Source of the DNA: Paracoccaceae bacterium
Lineage (GTDB): Bacteria > Pseudomonadota > Alphaproteobacteria > Rhodobacterales > Rhodobacteraceae
Reading direction: 5' to 3'
DNA length: 43,019 bases
Assembly (NCBI GenBank): GCA_014359745.1
Contig: JACIYW010000006.1
Coordinates: 1-43,019, forward strand
The notes beneath the pieces were generated by a model. It saw nothing but the letters and a program-made list of their open reading frames with translations, did not search any database and was not told the origin of the DNA. Shown piece by piece: positions 8,165 to 16,619 of this stretch; the stretch's first letter is position 1; the number at the start of each line of letters is the position of its first letter. The translations under genes and the position numbers were made by a program.

Positions 8165-8391
8165 ATGGTTCCCTTCATTGGTGATGTTCACAGCAACCAA
8201 TATGGCACATTGCGATGCCGAAAAGCGGGCGCCATCCATTCATGGTCCGAGAGACAATGGCGAACGATCGTCCCGGTGCCGCGCGATCACAAGAGCCGCG
8301 ATAAAAACAAGGCTATCAAGAGCGGCAACGATAGATTTGCCAGGACTCAATGCGCAACCCGCGTCATCCCGCCCGGTGCCGCGCGACAGGA

Positions 8392-8961
8392 TCAGCCTGC
8401 ATCCGGCGCCTTGGCAACCGGGGGCAGCCCGCGCCGCGATCGCATGTGGCGCGACAGCAGCCCGATATCGGCGCGGGTCAGGCGGGCGCGGGCAATGGGC
8501 AGCACGATCGCGTTTTCCACCACCAGGTGGCGGCGCACATGGGCGGCCAACCGGATCAGCATCGCGCGGTCGTCCTCTGGCAGATCGCAACCGGTATCAA
8601 GACAGCGCGCCAGGCTTGCGCGCACCGGGGGCAGCAGGCGCAGGGCCGCATCCTGTTCGATCCTGATCCGGGCGATGGTGCGGTCAATGGCGTCTTCGGC
8701 CGTGCAGCGCCGCACCAGCAGGGGGAACAGATCCTCGGCCTCGTCGCGCAGATGCACGTTCAACTCTTCGTTGAGAAAGCGCAGCACGCCCAGCGCGGTT
8801 TGCCGGTCAACCGGCCCGGCGACGGCAAGCGCATCGATCACCGCGCAGATCTGGCGTTCGCGCAGGTGGTCTTCGCTGATGAAATCCAGCGGCGCGGCAA
8901 GCAGGCGCGGGTCCGTCGGTGACAGGCCGCTGCCGCGCCGCGCGGGCCCGGACTGCTTCAT
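8392..8961 (-). CDS. Hemerythrin-like (HHE) metal-binding protein
   Basis: Hemerythrin-like domains bind a di-iron centre in a four-helix bundle and serve in O2 or NO sensing or iron-sulfur repair. The 189-aa product shows the expected ligands in order: EDHLRERQ (His32), NVHLRDEAEDLFP (His70 and nearby acids) and AAHVRRHLVVENAIVLP (His141, His145, Glu149). ATG 8961 is chosen because AAAGGG lies 6 nt before it and the frame upstream reads through the neighbour without homology. It is the last gene of the nar operon, starting 20 nt after the parvulin stop. A role in protecting or sensing for nitrate respiration is inferred from location; no direct evidence is visible. Confidence 0.85.
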   Translation of the reverse strand: MKQSGPARRGSGLSPTDPRLLAAPLDFISEDHLRERQICAVIDALAVAGPVDRQTALGVLRFLNEELNVHLRDEAEDLFPLLVRRCTAEDAIDRTIARIRIEQDAALRLLPPVRASLARCLDTGCDLPEDDRAMLIRLAAHVRRHLVVENAIVLPIARARLTRADIGLLSRHMRSRRGLPPVAKAPDAG

Positions 8962-8981
8962 GGCACGCCCTTTCCCCGCTG

Positions 8982-9785
8982 TCAGATCGGTGCAAGGCTT
9001 GCACCCGTTATCCGCGCGCCCGCGGCCAGCGTTTCGACGAAATCGCGCGACGCGCGCGCCCATGCCGCCTTTTCCAGCGCCCGCGCGATCTTGGGGCGCA
9101 CCGCGGCATAGGGCAGAACCTGCCCCGGTGCCGTCGCGTTCAGGCGGATGATGTGCCAGCCATGCCGCGACAGCACCGGCGCCGGGGTCATGCCGCCGTC
9201 AAGCAAGGTGCGCAGCGCCGCCTCGAATTCCGGCACGGTGTCATTGGGACCAAGCTGGCCCAGATGCCCGCCCGCCGCCTTCGATCCGCAATCGCTTTCG
9301 CGGGCGGCGGCGGCAAAGCCCTTGGCGTCGCCATCCAGCCTTGCCAGCAGGGCGGTTGCGCGCGCCTCTGCAATCGCGCGCGCCTTGTCATCGCGCGGAT
9401 CGCAGGCGCACAGGATATGCGACACATCCCACAGCGGCGCCGAACGAAAGCGGTCGGGATCGCGCGCCCATTCGGCGCGCACCGCGTCCTCGGTGACGGG
9501 CGCGATGGTCAGCGCCGCGTCCAGAAGCGCGCGGATCAGCGCCTCCTCCCCGGTCTCGAACCGCCCCGGCGCCAGTTCTATCGGGTCGGCCACCAGCCCG
9601 CGCCGCCGGGCCTCTTGCAACAAAAGCGCCCGGATCGCCAGCGCCTGCGCGGCCTTGCGCCAGGCGATGCCGGGCTTGTCGCGGGGGGCGCTGTGGTTCT
9701 GCGCCTCGGCTGCGATGGCCGCTTGCGGGATGGATTCACCATTCACGGTGACTTCGGGGAACAGGGCCATGTTCATCGCGCTCAC
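8982..9785 (-). CDS. Parvulin-type peptidyl-prolyl isomerase of the nar operon
   Basis: The C-terminal half (about residues 115-215) is a PpiC/rotamase domain, recognisable by WDVSHILCAC, GGHLGQLGPNDTVPEFEAAL and LSRHGWHIIRL. The N-terminal ~110 residues are helical and SurA/NifM-like. There is no signal peptide, so it should act in the cytoplasm as a folding helper, plausibly for the nitrate reductase subunits. GTG 9785 overlaps the narI stop (GTGA), which favours coupled translation. An ATG at 9776, with GGAG 8 nt upstream, is an equally reasonable start and would shorten the protein by three residues. Similar genes follow narI in Paracoccus. Confidence 0.85.
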   Translation of the reverse strand: MSAMNMALFPEVTVNGESIPQAAIAAEAQNHSAPRDKPGIAWRKAAQALAIRALLLQEARRRGLVADPIELAPGRFETGEEALIRALLDAALTIAPVTEDAVRAEWARDPDRFRSAPLWDVSHILCACDPRDDKARAIAEARATALLARLDGDAKGFAAAARESDCGSKAAGGHLGQLGPNDTVPEFEAALRTLLDGGMTPAPVLSRHGWHIIRLNATAPGQVLPYAAVRPKIARALEKAAWARASRDFVETLAAGARITGASLAPI

Positions 9786-10549
9786 TCCGCGGGGGTGGTG
9801 GCGGCGGGTCCGCGCCTCGCCTGCCGCGCGTCAAAGGCGCGGCGGCGTTCCTCGAGCGGGCGGCGGCGGCGCGAGCGGACCAGTTGATATCCCGCCCGCA
9901 AGAACAGGTACCGCAGCGGGGCGAAGAAGCCCGAGATGATATGGACCAGCCTGGTGAACGGGAAAACCAGAAAGATCGTCAGCCCCAGGAACAGGTGCAG
10001 TTTGAAGATGAGGGCCGCATCCGCGATATGTGCCGCGGCACCAGCCTGAAAGGTGACTATTCCCTGCGCCCAGGCCATGAATTTCGTCATCTCGTAACCG
10101 TCGAGATGCTGGATAGACACGAACACCGTCCCCACGCCCAGCACAAGCTGTGCCAGAAGCAGCGCGAGGATCGCGATGTCGGCGAAGCTGGATGTCTTGC
10201 GGATGCGCGGATCGGTCCAGCGACGATGCATCAGCATCCCGCCGCCCACCAGCGCCACCACACCCGCGATGCCGCCCGCGACCACGGCCAGAAGCTGCTT
10301 GGCCCCGTGGCTGATGCCCATGGCGTCGAAAATCCAGATCGGGGTCAGCAGCCCGAACAGATGCCCGAAGAAGATCACGAGCACACCGACATGGAACAGG
10401 ATCGAACCGATGATAAGTTGCTTGCGGCGCAACATCTGGCTCGACGAGGTTTTCCAGGTGAACGGGTCGCGTTCGTATCGCACAACAGATCCGATCAGAA
10501 GAACGGACAGGGCGATGTAAGGATATATCCCGAAAAGAAAATTATGCAT
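9782..10549 (-). CDS. narI: Respiratory nitrate reductase gamma subunit (cytochrome b) NarI
   Basis: NarI is the membrane cytochrome b that takes electrons from ubiquinol and passes them through two hemes b to NarH. The protein has five hydrophobic helices. The four expected heme histidines are present: His53 and His63 (LFHVGVLVIFFGH) and His185 and His203 (FKLHLF and RLVHIISGFF). I use ATG 10549 (MHNFLFGIYPY) because it gives the usual family N-terminus and has GGAG 4 nt upstream. ATG 10564 overlaps the narJ stop (ATGA) and would add five residues. The C-terminus is longer and more basic than in enteric NarI (RSRRRRPLEERRR). It lies between narJ and the parvulin gene in one operon. Confidence 0.95.
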   Translation of the reverse strand: MHNFLFGIYPYIALSVLLIGSVVRYERDPFTWKTSSSQMLRRKQLIIGSILFHVGVLVIFFGHLFGLLTPIWIFDAMGISHGAKQLLAVVAGGIAGVVALVGGGMLMHRRWTDPRIRKTSSFADIAILALLLAQLVLGVGTVFVSIQHLDGYEMTKFMAWAQGIVTFQAGAAAHIADAALIFKLHLFLGLTIFLVFPFTRLVHIISGFFAPLRYLFLRAGYQLVRSRRRRPLEERRRAFDARQARRGPAATTPAE

Positions 10550-10560
10550 GTGTGTCTCCA

Positions 10561-11274
10561 TCATTCGGCTGCGGGCCGCGAATGCGTTGCACTATGGCGC
10601 GGGCCGTCCATGGTCGCCAGCATGTCGCGAACCTGCGGACAGCCGGCGTTGGGATCGGGGCCGAAGGTGACCTCGGTTTCCTCCCAGACCGCATCCAGCG
10701 CGGCCAGATCGGTCGGGTCGTCATCGGGCAGGGCCAGCATTTCGGCCACCGCATCGGCATCGGCGCGCCCCCCGGCAAGCTGCACAAGGGCGGCAAGGGC
10801 GCAGGCATAGCCGCTTTCGCGCCGCGCCAGCCGGGCGGCAAGCGCATCCAGGATATGCGCCGCATCCGCCAGGATCTCCCGCGCCTCGGCGAAGGGGCGC
10901 GAGGCAAGGAATTCCAGCAGCACCGGCAGGTGATCTGGCAGTTCCGTGGTGTCGGGTTCAAACCCGCCCGCGCGATAGGTCTCGATCAGGCTGACCATCG
11001 CACCGCCCCTCTCGCGGCTTTCACCGTGGATATGTTCAAAAAGGTTCAGCGACAGCGTGCGCGACCGATCAAACAGCATCACATAGCTTTCCTGAAGATC
11101 GTACAGATCCCCGTGCCCCAACCCGTCGGTCAGCCGCCGCAATTGCGCGCGGGTGCCCGGCGCGATGCGTGGGTCGGCGGCCAGCACCGCGCCAACCTCA
11201 CCCATCGCGCCTTGCAACGCCCGCGACGGATAGCTGAGCACCAGCGACAGCGCCTTCAATGTCCTGTCCATCAT
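10561..11274 (-). CDS. narJ: Nitrate reductase assembly chaperone NarJ
   Basis: NarJ binds the NarG apoprotein and is needed for molybdenum cofactor insertion before the NarGH complex attaches to NarI; it is not part of the final enzyme. The 237-aa product belongs to the TorD/DmsD/NarJ helical family, with LSLVLSYPS at the start, LYDLQESYVMLFDRSRTLSL and LNLFEHIHGESRERG at residues ~57-90, and LPDHLPVLLEFLA at ~110. The start overlaps the narH stop (TGATG), and its own stop lies within the narI start region, so translation of the set is coupled. The C-terminal ~60 residues are acidic and poorly conserved, as usual. Confidence 0.94.
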   Translation of the reverse strand: MMDRTLKALSLVLSYPSRALQGAMGEVGAVLAADPRIAPGTRAQLRRLTDGLGHGDLYDLQESYVMLFDRSRTLSLNLFEHIHGESRERGGAMVSLIETYRAGGFEPDTTELPDHLPVLLEFLASRPFAEAREILADAAHILDALAARLARRESGYACALAALVQLAGGRADADAVAEMLALPDDDPTDLAALDAVWEETEVTFGPDPNAGCPQVRDMLATMDGPRHSATHSRPAAE

Positions 11275-12800
11275 CAGAATGTCTCCTGCGGCAGGGCAAA
11301 GCTTTTCTTCTTGCCGCCGAACAGGCTGGTCTTGCCCGTCTCGCCAGAAGAACAGCCGTTGCCATCGGTGAACCCGCAGCCGCCGCGTAGATCGGCGCCC
11401 GCCTCGTTCTGTTCGCGATGTGCGGTGGGGATCGCGAAACGATCCTCATAGTCGGCGATGGCCATGATCTTGTACATGTCCTCGATCATCCGGCCCGACA
11501 TGCCGACGCGGGCCGCGATGCCTTCATCGCGCACGCCGTCCACGGTCAGCGCGCGCATGTAAAGCCGCATCGCCGACATGCGTTCCAGCGCGTGAACGAT
11601 CGGTTCCTCATCGCCCGCCGTCAGCATGTTGGCCAGATATTTCACCGGAATGCGCAGACTGCGCACATCGGGCATCTGGTCGCTCATCGCGATCTGCCCC
11701 GCCTCTGCCGCGTTCTGAATGGGCGAGAGCGGCGGGATATACCAGACCATCGGCAAGGTCCGGTATTCGGGATGCAGCGGGAAGGCGACCTTCCAGTCCA
11801 TCGCCATTTTCCACACCGGGCTGATCTTGGCGGCCTCGATCCAGTCCTCGGGGATACCGTCGCGCCGCGCGGCCTTGATCACCTCGGGGTCATTGGGGTC
11901 TAGGAACACGTCAAGCTGCGCGCCATAAAGATCGGTCTCGCGCTCGGCACTCGCCGCCGCCTCGATCTTGTCGGCATCATAAAGGATCACGCCCAGATAG
12001 CGGATGCGCCCGACGCAGGTTTCCGAACAGACCGTCGGCTGGCCGGATTCAATGCGCGGATAGCAGAAGGTGCATTTTTCCGATTTGCCGCTTTCCCAGT
12101 TGTAATAGACCTTCTTGTAGGGGCAGCCGGAAACGCACATCCGCCAGCCCCGGCATTTCTCCTGATCGATCAGGACGATCCCGTCTTCTTCGCGCTTGTA
12201 GATCGCGCCGGATGGGCACGACGCCGAACAGGTCGGGTTCAGGCAATGCTCACAAAGCCGCGGCAGATACATCATGAAGGTGTTTTCATACTCTCCATAA
12301 ATCTCTTTCTGCACATTCTCGAAATTGTAATCTTTCGACCGTTTGGCGAATTCCCCGCCCAGAATCTCCTCCCAGTTCGGACCTTTTTCGATCTTTTCCA
12401 TCCGCTCGCCGGTGATCTTGGAATAGGGCCGCGCGGTGGGGAAATGTTCCATGTCGGGGGCGGATTTCAGGTGGTCATGGTCGAAATCGAACGGCTCATA
12501 GTAATCGTCGATCTCGGGCATCGAGGGGTTGGCGAATATGTTTGCCAGAATGCGCCACTTGGCCCCCTGTTTGGGATGCAGCTTTCCGCTGGCCGACCGC
12601 ACCCAACCGCCGTTCCAGCGTTTCTGATTTTCCCAATCGGTGGGATAGCCGGTGCCGGGTTTGGTTTCGACATTGTTGAACCACGCGTATTCAACCCCTT
12701 CGCGGGTGGTCCAGACGTTCTTGCAGGTGACCGAACAGGTGTGGCACCCGATGCATTTATCAAGGTTCAGCACCTTGCCGATTTGCGCACGCACTCTCAT
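11274..12800 (-). CDS. narH: Respiratory nitrate reductase beta subunit NarH
   Basis: NarH carries four iron-sulfur clusters that relay electrons from NarI to NarG on the cytoplasmic face of the membrane. In the 508-aa product the first cysteine group is CIGCHTCSVTC (Cys16, 19, 22, 26). Later groups are CEHCLNPTCSASCPSGAIY, then CRGWRMCVSGCPYKK and CTFCYPRI. The Trp in CRGWRMC replaces a cysteine and marks the 3Fe-4S cluster, as in E. coli NarH. The start overlaps the narG stop (ATGA), so the subunits are made together. Length and motifs are normal, and nothing appears damaged. Confidence 0.97.
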   Translation of the reverse strand: MRVRAQIGKVLNLDKCIGCHTCSVTCKNVWTTREGVEYAWFNNVETKPGTGYPTDWENQKRWNGGWVRSASGKLHPKQGAKWRILANIFANPSMPEIDDYYEPFDFDHDHLKSAPDMEHFPTARPYSKITGERMEKIEKGPNWEEILGGEFAKRSKDYNFENVQKEIYGEYENTFMMYLPRLCEHCLNPTCSASCPSGAIYKREEDGIVLIDQEKCRGWRMCVSGCPYKKVYYNWESGKSEKCTFCYPRIESGQPTVCSETCVGRIRYLGVILYDADKIEAAASAERETDLYGAQLDVFLDPNDPEVIKAARRDGIPEDWIEAAKISPVWKMAMDWKVAFPLHPEYRTLPMVWYIPPLSPIQNAAEAGQIAMSDQMPDVRSLRIPVKYLANMLTAGDEEPIVHALERMSAMRLYMRALTVDGVRDEGIAARVGMSGRMIEDMYKIMAIADYEDRFAIPTAHREQNEAGADLRGGCGFTDGNGCSSGETGKTSLFGGKKKSFALPQETF

Positions 12801-15800
12801 TCCGCTGCCTCCACTTTTCCGGTTGCGGGCCCGGACGCAGGGGTGTCCAGCCAGTCGATCTTTTTCATCTTGCGCACGATCACGAATTCGTCGCGGTTGC
12901 TGCCGACGGTGCCGTAATAGTTGAACCCATAGGAAAGCTGCGCATAGCCGCCGATCATATGGGTGGGTTTCAGCGTGGTGCGCGTGACCGAATTGTGGAT
13001 GCCGCCGCGCAGGCCGGTCTTTTCCGATCCGGGCGTGTTCACGATCTTTTCCTGCGCGTGATACATGAACAACGTGCCCTGCTTGATCCGCTGGGACACC
13101 ACCACCCGCGCGGTCAGCGCGCCGTTGATGTTATAGGCTTCAACCCAGTCGTTATCGACAAGGCCCGCCTTTTGCGCGTCCACCTCTGACATCCACACAA
13201 CCGGCCCGCCCCGGTTCAGCGTCAGCATCAGCAGGTTGTCGGTATAGGTGCTGTGGATGCCCCATTTCTGGTGGGGGGTGATGAAGTTCAGCACAACATG
13301 CGGGCTGCCCTCGGCCGCGTCAGTGTTCACCGCCGCTGTGATGGTTTTCAGGTCAACGGGCGGGCGATAGCTGACGAACCCCTCGCCAAAGGCCCGCATC
13401 CACAAATGATCCTGATACAACTGCTGGCGCCCGGTCAGCGTCCGCCACGGGATCAGTTCATGCACATTGGTGTAGCCCGCGTTATAGCAAACATCTTCGC
13501 TTTCAATCCCCGACCATGTGGGCGACGAGATGATCTTGCGCGGTTGCGCCGCGATATCGCGAAAGCGGATTTTCGTGTGATGCGCCCCTTCGGCCAGATG
13601 CGCATGGTGCCGCCCGGTGGGTTTTTCCAGTTCCTGCCAGGCTTTCACCGCCACTTCGCCATTGGTTTCGGGCGCGAGCATCAGGATCATTTCAGCGGCG
13701 TCTATGGCGGTTTCCAGCTTTGCGTGGCCTTTCGACACACCATCATCCTGCACAACCCCGTTCAGGTCGCGCAGATGCCCCACCTCTGCCGATGTGTCCC
13801 AGGTGATGCCCTTGCCACCATTGCCGAGCTTCTCCAGCAGCGGCCCGACAGAAGTGAACTTCTTGTAAAGGTTTGGATAATCCCGTTCCACCGCGATATA
13901 ATTGGGCGCGGTCTTGCCGGGGATCAGATCGCATTCGCCCTTTTTCCAGTCCTTCACATGCGCCTGCGCCAATTCGCCCGGCGTGTCGTGCAGCAATGGC
14001 AATTGCACGATATCGGTTTCCACCCCCAGCACCTCGGGCGCGACTTCGGAAAACTTGCGCGCGATGGATTTGAATATCTCCCAGTCCGATTTGCTCTCAT
14101 AAGCCGGGTCCACCGCCGCTTGCAGCGGGTGGATGAACGGGTGCATGTCGGATGTGTTCAGATCATCCTTTTCATACCAGCTTGCGGTGGGCAGCACGAT
14201 GTCGGAATAAACGCAGGTCGTGGACATCCGAAAATCAATGGTCACCAGCAGGTCCAGCTTTCCCTTGGGCGCCTGATCGTGCCAGATCGCTTCCTTCGGC
14301 ATCACCCCGCCTTCCTCGCCCAGGTCTTTGCCCATCACGCCGTGATCGGTGCCCAAGAGGTGCTTGAGGAAATATTCGTGCCCCTTGCCGCTGGACCCCA
14401 GCAGGTTCGACCGCCACACAAACAGGTTGCGCGGCCAGTTTTCCGGCGCGTCCGGGTCTTCGCAAGACATTTGCAGCGCGCCCGATTTCAACTGTTCGGC
14501 CACATAGGCGGGAATATCCTTGCCCGCCGCCTTGGCGGCTTTTGACACCTCCAGCGGGTTGGTTTTCAACTGCGGGGCAGAGGGCAGCCAGCCCATGCGT
14601 TCGGCCCGTATGTTGTAATCGATGAGGGAGATATCCCAATCGCCCTCGGGCGCGGTGGGTGACAATATCTCACCCGCGCGCAGCGTCTCGTACCGCCATT
14701 GATCGGTATGGGCATACCAGCACGACGTCGAATTCATGTGCCGCGGCGGGCGCGACCAGTCCAGCGCGAAGGCCAGCGGCTGCCAGCCCGTCTGCGGGCG
14801 CAGCTTTTCCTGCCCCACATAATGCGACCAGCCGCCGCCCTCCTGCCCGATACAGCCGCACATCACCAGCATGTTGATGATGCCGCGATAATTCATATCC
14901 ATGTGGTACCAGTGGTTGAGACCGGCCCCGAGGATCACCATCGACTTGCCACGGGTCTTTTCGGCATTGCCCGCGAATTCGCGCGCGACCGCGATGATCT
15001 TTTCCGCCGCCACCCCGGTGATCTTTTCGGCCCATGCGGGGGTATAGGGGCTGTCGTCGCTGAAATCCTTGGATACCCAATCGCCGCCCAGCCCCCGATC
15101 CAAGCCATAATTGGCACAAAAAAGATCAAACACCGTGGCAACCAGCACCTCTTCGCCCCCTGCCAGCGTCACGCGCCGGGCGGGGATGTTCCGGGTCAAC
15201 ACCTCGGGGTGGTCGCATTTCACGAAAGCGCCCGTGGCGACCCCGCCGAAATAGGGGAAATCGACGCCCACCACCTCGTCGTGATGCTCTTTCAGTATCT
15301 GGCTCAGCCGCAGGTTCGCCTCGACCCCCTTGGCGCGCTGTTCAAGGTTCCACTTGCCTTCCTCGCCCCAGCGAAACCCGATCGAGCCATTGGGCGCCAC
15401 AACCTGCCCCGATGCCTCGTCATAGGCGACGGTCTTCCAGTCGGGGTTGTTGGCCTCGCCCAGCTTGTCGTCGAAGTCGTCCGCGCGCAGCATCCGGCCC
15501 GGCACAAGGCGGCCGTCGCGCGCATCCAGCCGCACCAGCATCGGCATGTCGGTGTATTTGCGGGCGTATTCCTCGAAATAGGCGGCCTGCCGGTCAAGGT
15601 GATATTCGCGCAAGATCACATGGCCCATCGCCATCGCCAGCGCCGCATCGGTGCCCGCCTGCGGGTTCAGCCAGATATCGCCGAACTTGGCGGCTTCGGA
15701 ATAGTCGGGGCTGACCACGGCGGATTTGGTGCCGCGATACCGCACCTCGGTATAGAAATGCGCGTCCGGCGTCCGGGTCTGCGGCACGTTCGATCCCCAG

Positions 15801-16555
15801 AGCATCAGGAACCCGGCGTTGTACCAGTCGGCCGATTCCGGCACGTCGGTCTGCTCGCCCCAGGTCTGGGGTGACGCGGGCGGCAGGTCGCAATACCAGT
15901 CATAAAATGACATGCAGGTGCCGCCCAGAAGCGACAGGTACCGCGATCCGGCGGCATAGCTGACCATCGACATGGCCGGAATCGGCGAAAACCCGAACAC
16001 CCGGTCGGGGCCATATGTCTTCGCGGTATAGGCGTTGGCGGCGGCCACGATCTCGGTCGCCTCGTCCCAGGTGGCGCGCACAAACCCGCCCTTGCCGCGC
16101 GTGGTGACATAGCTGGCGCGCAGGGCTGGATCGTTCTGGATCGCCGCCCAGGCCGCCACCGGCGTCATGGTTTCGCGCATCTTGCGCCAGGCCCGCATCA
16201 GCGCGCCGCGGATAAGCGGGTTCTTCACCCGGTTGGCGCTGTAAAGATACCAGCTATAAGAGGCGCCGCGCGCACAGCCGCGCGGCTCGTGGTTGGGCAG
16301 GCCCGCGCGGGTGCGCGGATAATCGGTCTGCTGCGTCTCCCAGGTCACGATGCCCGACTTGACGTAGATCTTCCAACTGCACGACCCGGTGCAGTTCACC
16401 CCATGGGTGGAACGCACGATCTTGTCGTGCCGCCAGCGGTTGCGATAGGTGTCTTCCCAGTCGCGGTTCTCGGCCGTGGTCTGGCCCCAACCGTCCGAGA
16501 ATTGTTCCAGCTCCTTGCTTTGGAAAAAGTTCAGTCTGTCAAGCAGGTGGCTCAT
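12797..16555 (-). CDS. narG: Respiratory nitrate reductase alpha subunit NarG
   Basis: NarG is the catalytic subunit that reduces nitrate to nitrite at a molybdenum bis-MGD centre. The 1252-aa length matches E. coli NarG (~1247). The N-terminal FS0 cluster ligands are His51, Cys55, Cys59 and Cys94, in the expected spacing H-x3-C-x3-C-x34-C. The strongly conserved segment SFYDWYCDLPPASPQTWGEQ followed by TDVPESADWY holds the region of the molybdenum-ligand aspartate. There is no twin-arginine signal, so the protein is cytoplasmic (Nar rather than Nap type). ATG 16555 is chosen because AAAGGAAG precedes it and MSHLLDRLNFFQ is the family start; the open frame further upstream is non-homologous. 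The gap to narK is 64 nt, allowing one transcript. Confidence 0.98.
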   Translation of the reverse strand: MSHLLDRLNFFQSKELEQFSDGWGQTTAENRDWEDTYRNRWRHDKIVRSTHGVNCTGSCSWKIYVKSGIVTWETQQTDYPRTRAGLPNHEPRGCARGASYSWYLYSANRVKNPLIRGALMRAWRKMRETMTPVAAWAAIQNDPALRASYVTTRGKGGFVRATWDEATEIVAAANAYTAKTYGPDRVFGFSPIPAMSMVSYAAGSRYLSLLGGTCMSFYDWYCDLPPASPQTWGEQTDVPESADWYNAGFLMLWGSNVPQTRTPDAHFYTEVRYRGTKSAVVSPDYSEAAKFGDIWLNPQAGTDAALAMAMGHVILREYHLDRQAAYFEEYARKYTDMPMLVRLDARDGRLVPGRMLRADDFDDKLGEANNPDWKTVAYDEASGQVVAPNGSIGFRWGEEGKWNLEQRAKGVEANLRLSQILKEHHDEVVGVDFPYFGGVATGAFVKCDHPEVLTRNIPARRVTLAGGEEVLVATVFDLFCANYGLDRGLGGDWVSKDFSDDSPYTPAWAEKITGVAAEKIIAVAREFAGNAEKTRGKSMVILGAGLNHWYHMDMNYRGIINMLVMCGCIGQEGGGWSHYVGQEKLRPQTGWQPLAFALDWSRPPRHMNSTSCWYAHTDQWRYETLRAGEILSPTAPEGDWDISLIDYNIRAERMGWLPSAPQLKTNPLEVSKAAKAAGKDIPAYVAEQLKSGALQMSCEDPDAPENWPRNLFVWRSNLLGSSGKGHEYFLKHLLGTDHGVMGKDLGEEGGVMPKEAIWHDQAPKGKLDLLVTIDFRMSTTCVYSDIVLPTASWYEKDDLNTSDMHPFIHPLQAAVDPAYESKSDWEIFKSIARKFSEVAPEVLGVETDIVQLPLLHDTPGELAQAHVKDWKKGECDLIPGKTAPNYIAVERDYPNLYKKFTSVGPLLEKLGNGGKGITWDTSAEVGHLRDLNGVVQDDGVSKGHAKLETAIDAAEMILMLAPETNGEVAVKAWQELEKPTGRHHAHLAEGAHHTKIRFRDIAAQPRKIISSPTWSGIESEDVCYNAGYTNVHELIPWRTLTGRQQLYQDHLWMRAFGEGFVSYRPPVDLKTITAAVNTDAAEGSPHVVLNFITPHQKWGIHSTYTDNLLMLTLNRGGPVVWMSEVDAQKAGLVDNDWVEAYNINGALTARVVVSQRIKQGTLFMYHAQEKIVNTPGSEKTGLRGGIHNSVTRTTLKPTHMIGGYAQLSYGFNYYGTVGSNRDEFVIVRKMKKIDWLDTPASGPATGKVEAAE

Positions 16556-16619
16556 CTTGGCTTCCTTTCGGGTGTCTGGGGCCGGGCGGCGCATCCCGCC
16601 GCCCGGAAACGCGGTCCGG

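Larger units (their letters stand above)
7657..8391. other. Gene-free scar between flgI and the nar operon
   Basis: No intact gene is visible in these 735 bases. They hold tandem duplications of 13 bp (7741-7766) and 12 bp (8138-8149 and 8153-8164), a possible gene start at ATG 7782 whose frame is lost at the insertion-sequence junction near 7860, and an IS110-type transposase remnant on the minus strand (7839-8051). The part from about 8052 to 8391 reads as nothing I recognise in any frame. Decayed mobile DNA is the likeliest origin. Confidence 0.7.

Noticed and set aside
8048-8239. 63-aa minus-strand frame whose stop overlaps the transposase remnant start
   Set aside because: Ala-rich without a recognisable domain or ribosome site, and IS110 elements do not have such a leader gene; probably chance within the scar.
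13253-14545. 430-aa plus-strand frame opposite narG
   Set aside because: Antisense shadow with His/Arg/Gln-rich composition.
14699-15874. 391-aa plus-strand frame opposite narG
   Set aside because: Composition typical of an antisense shadow; NarG motifs run through the other strand without interruption.
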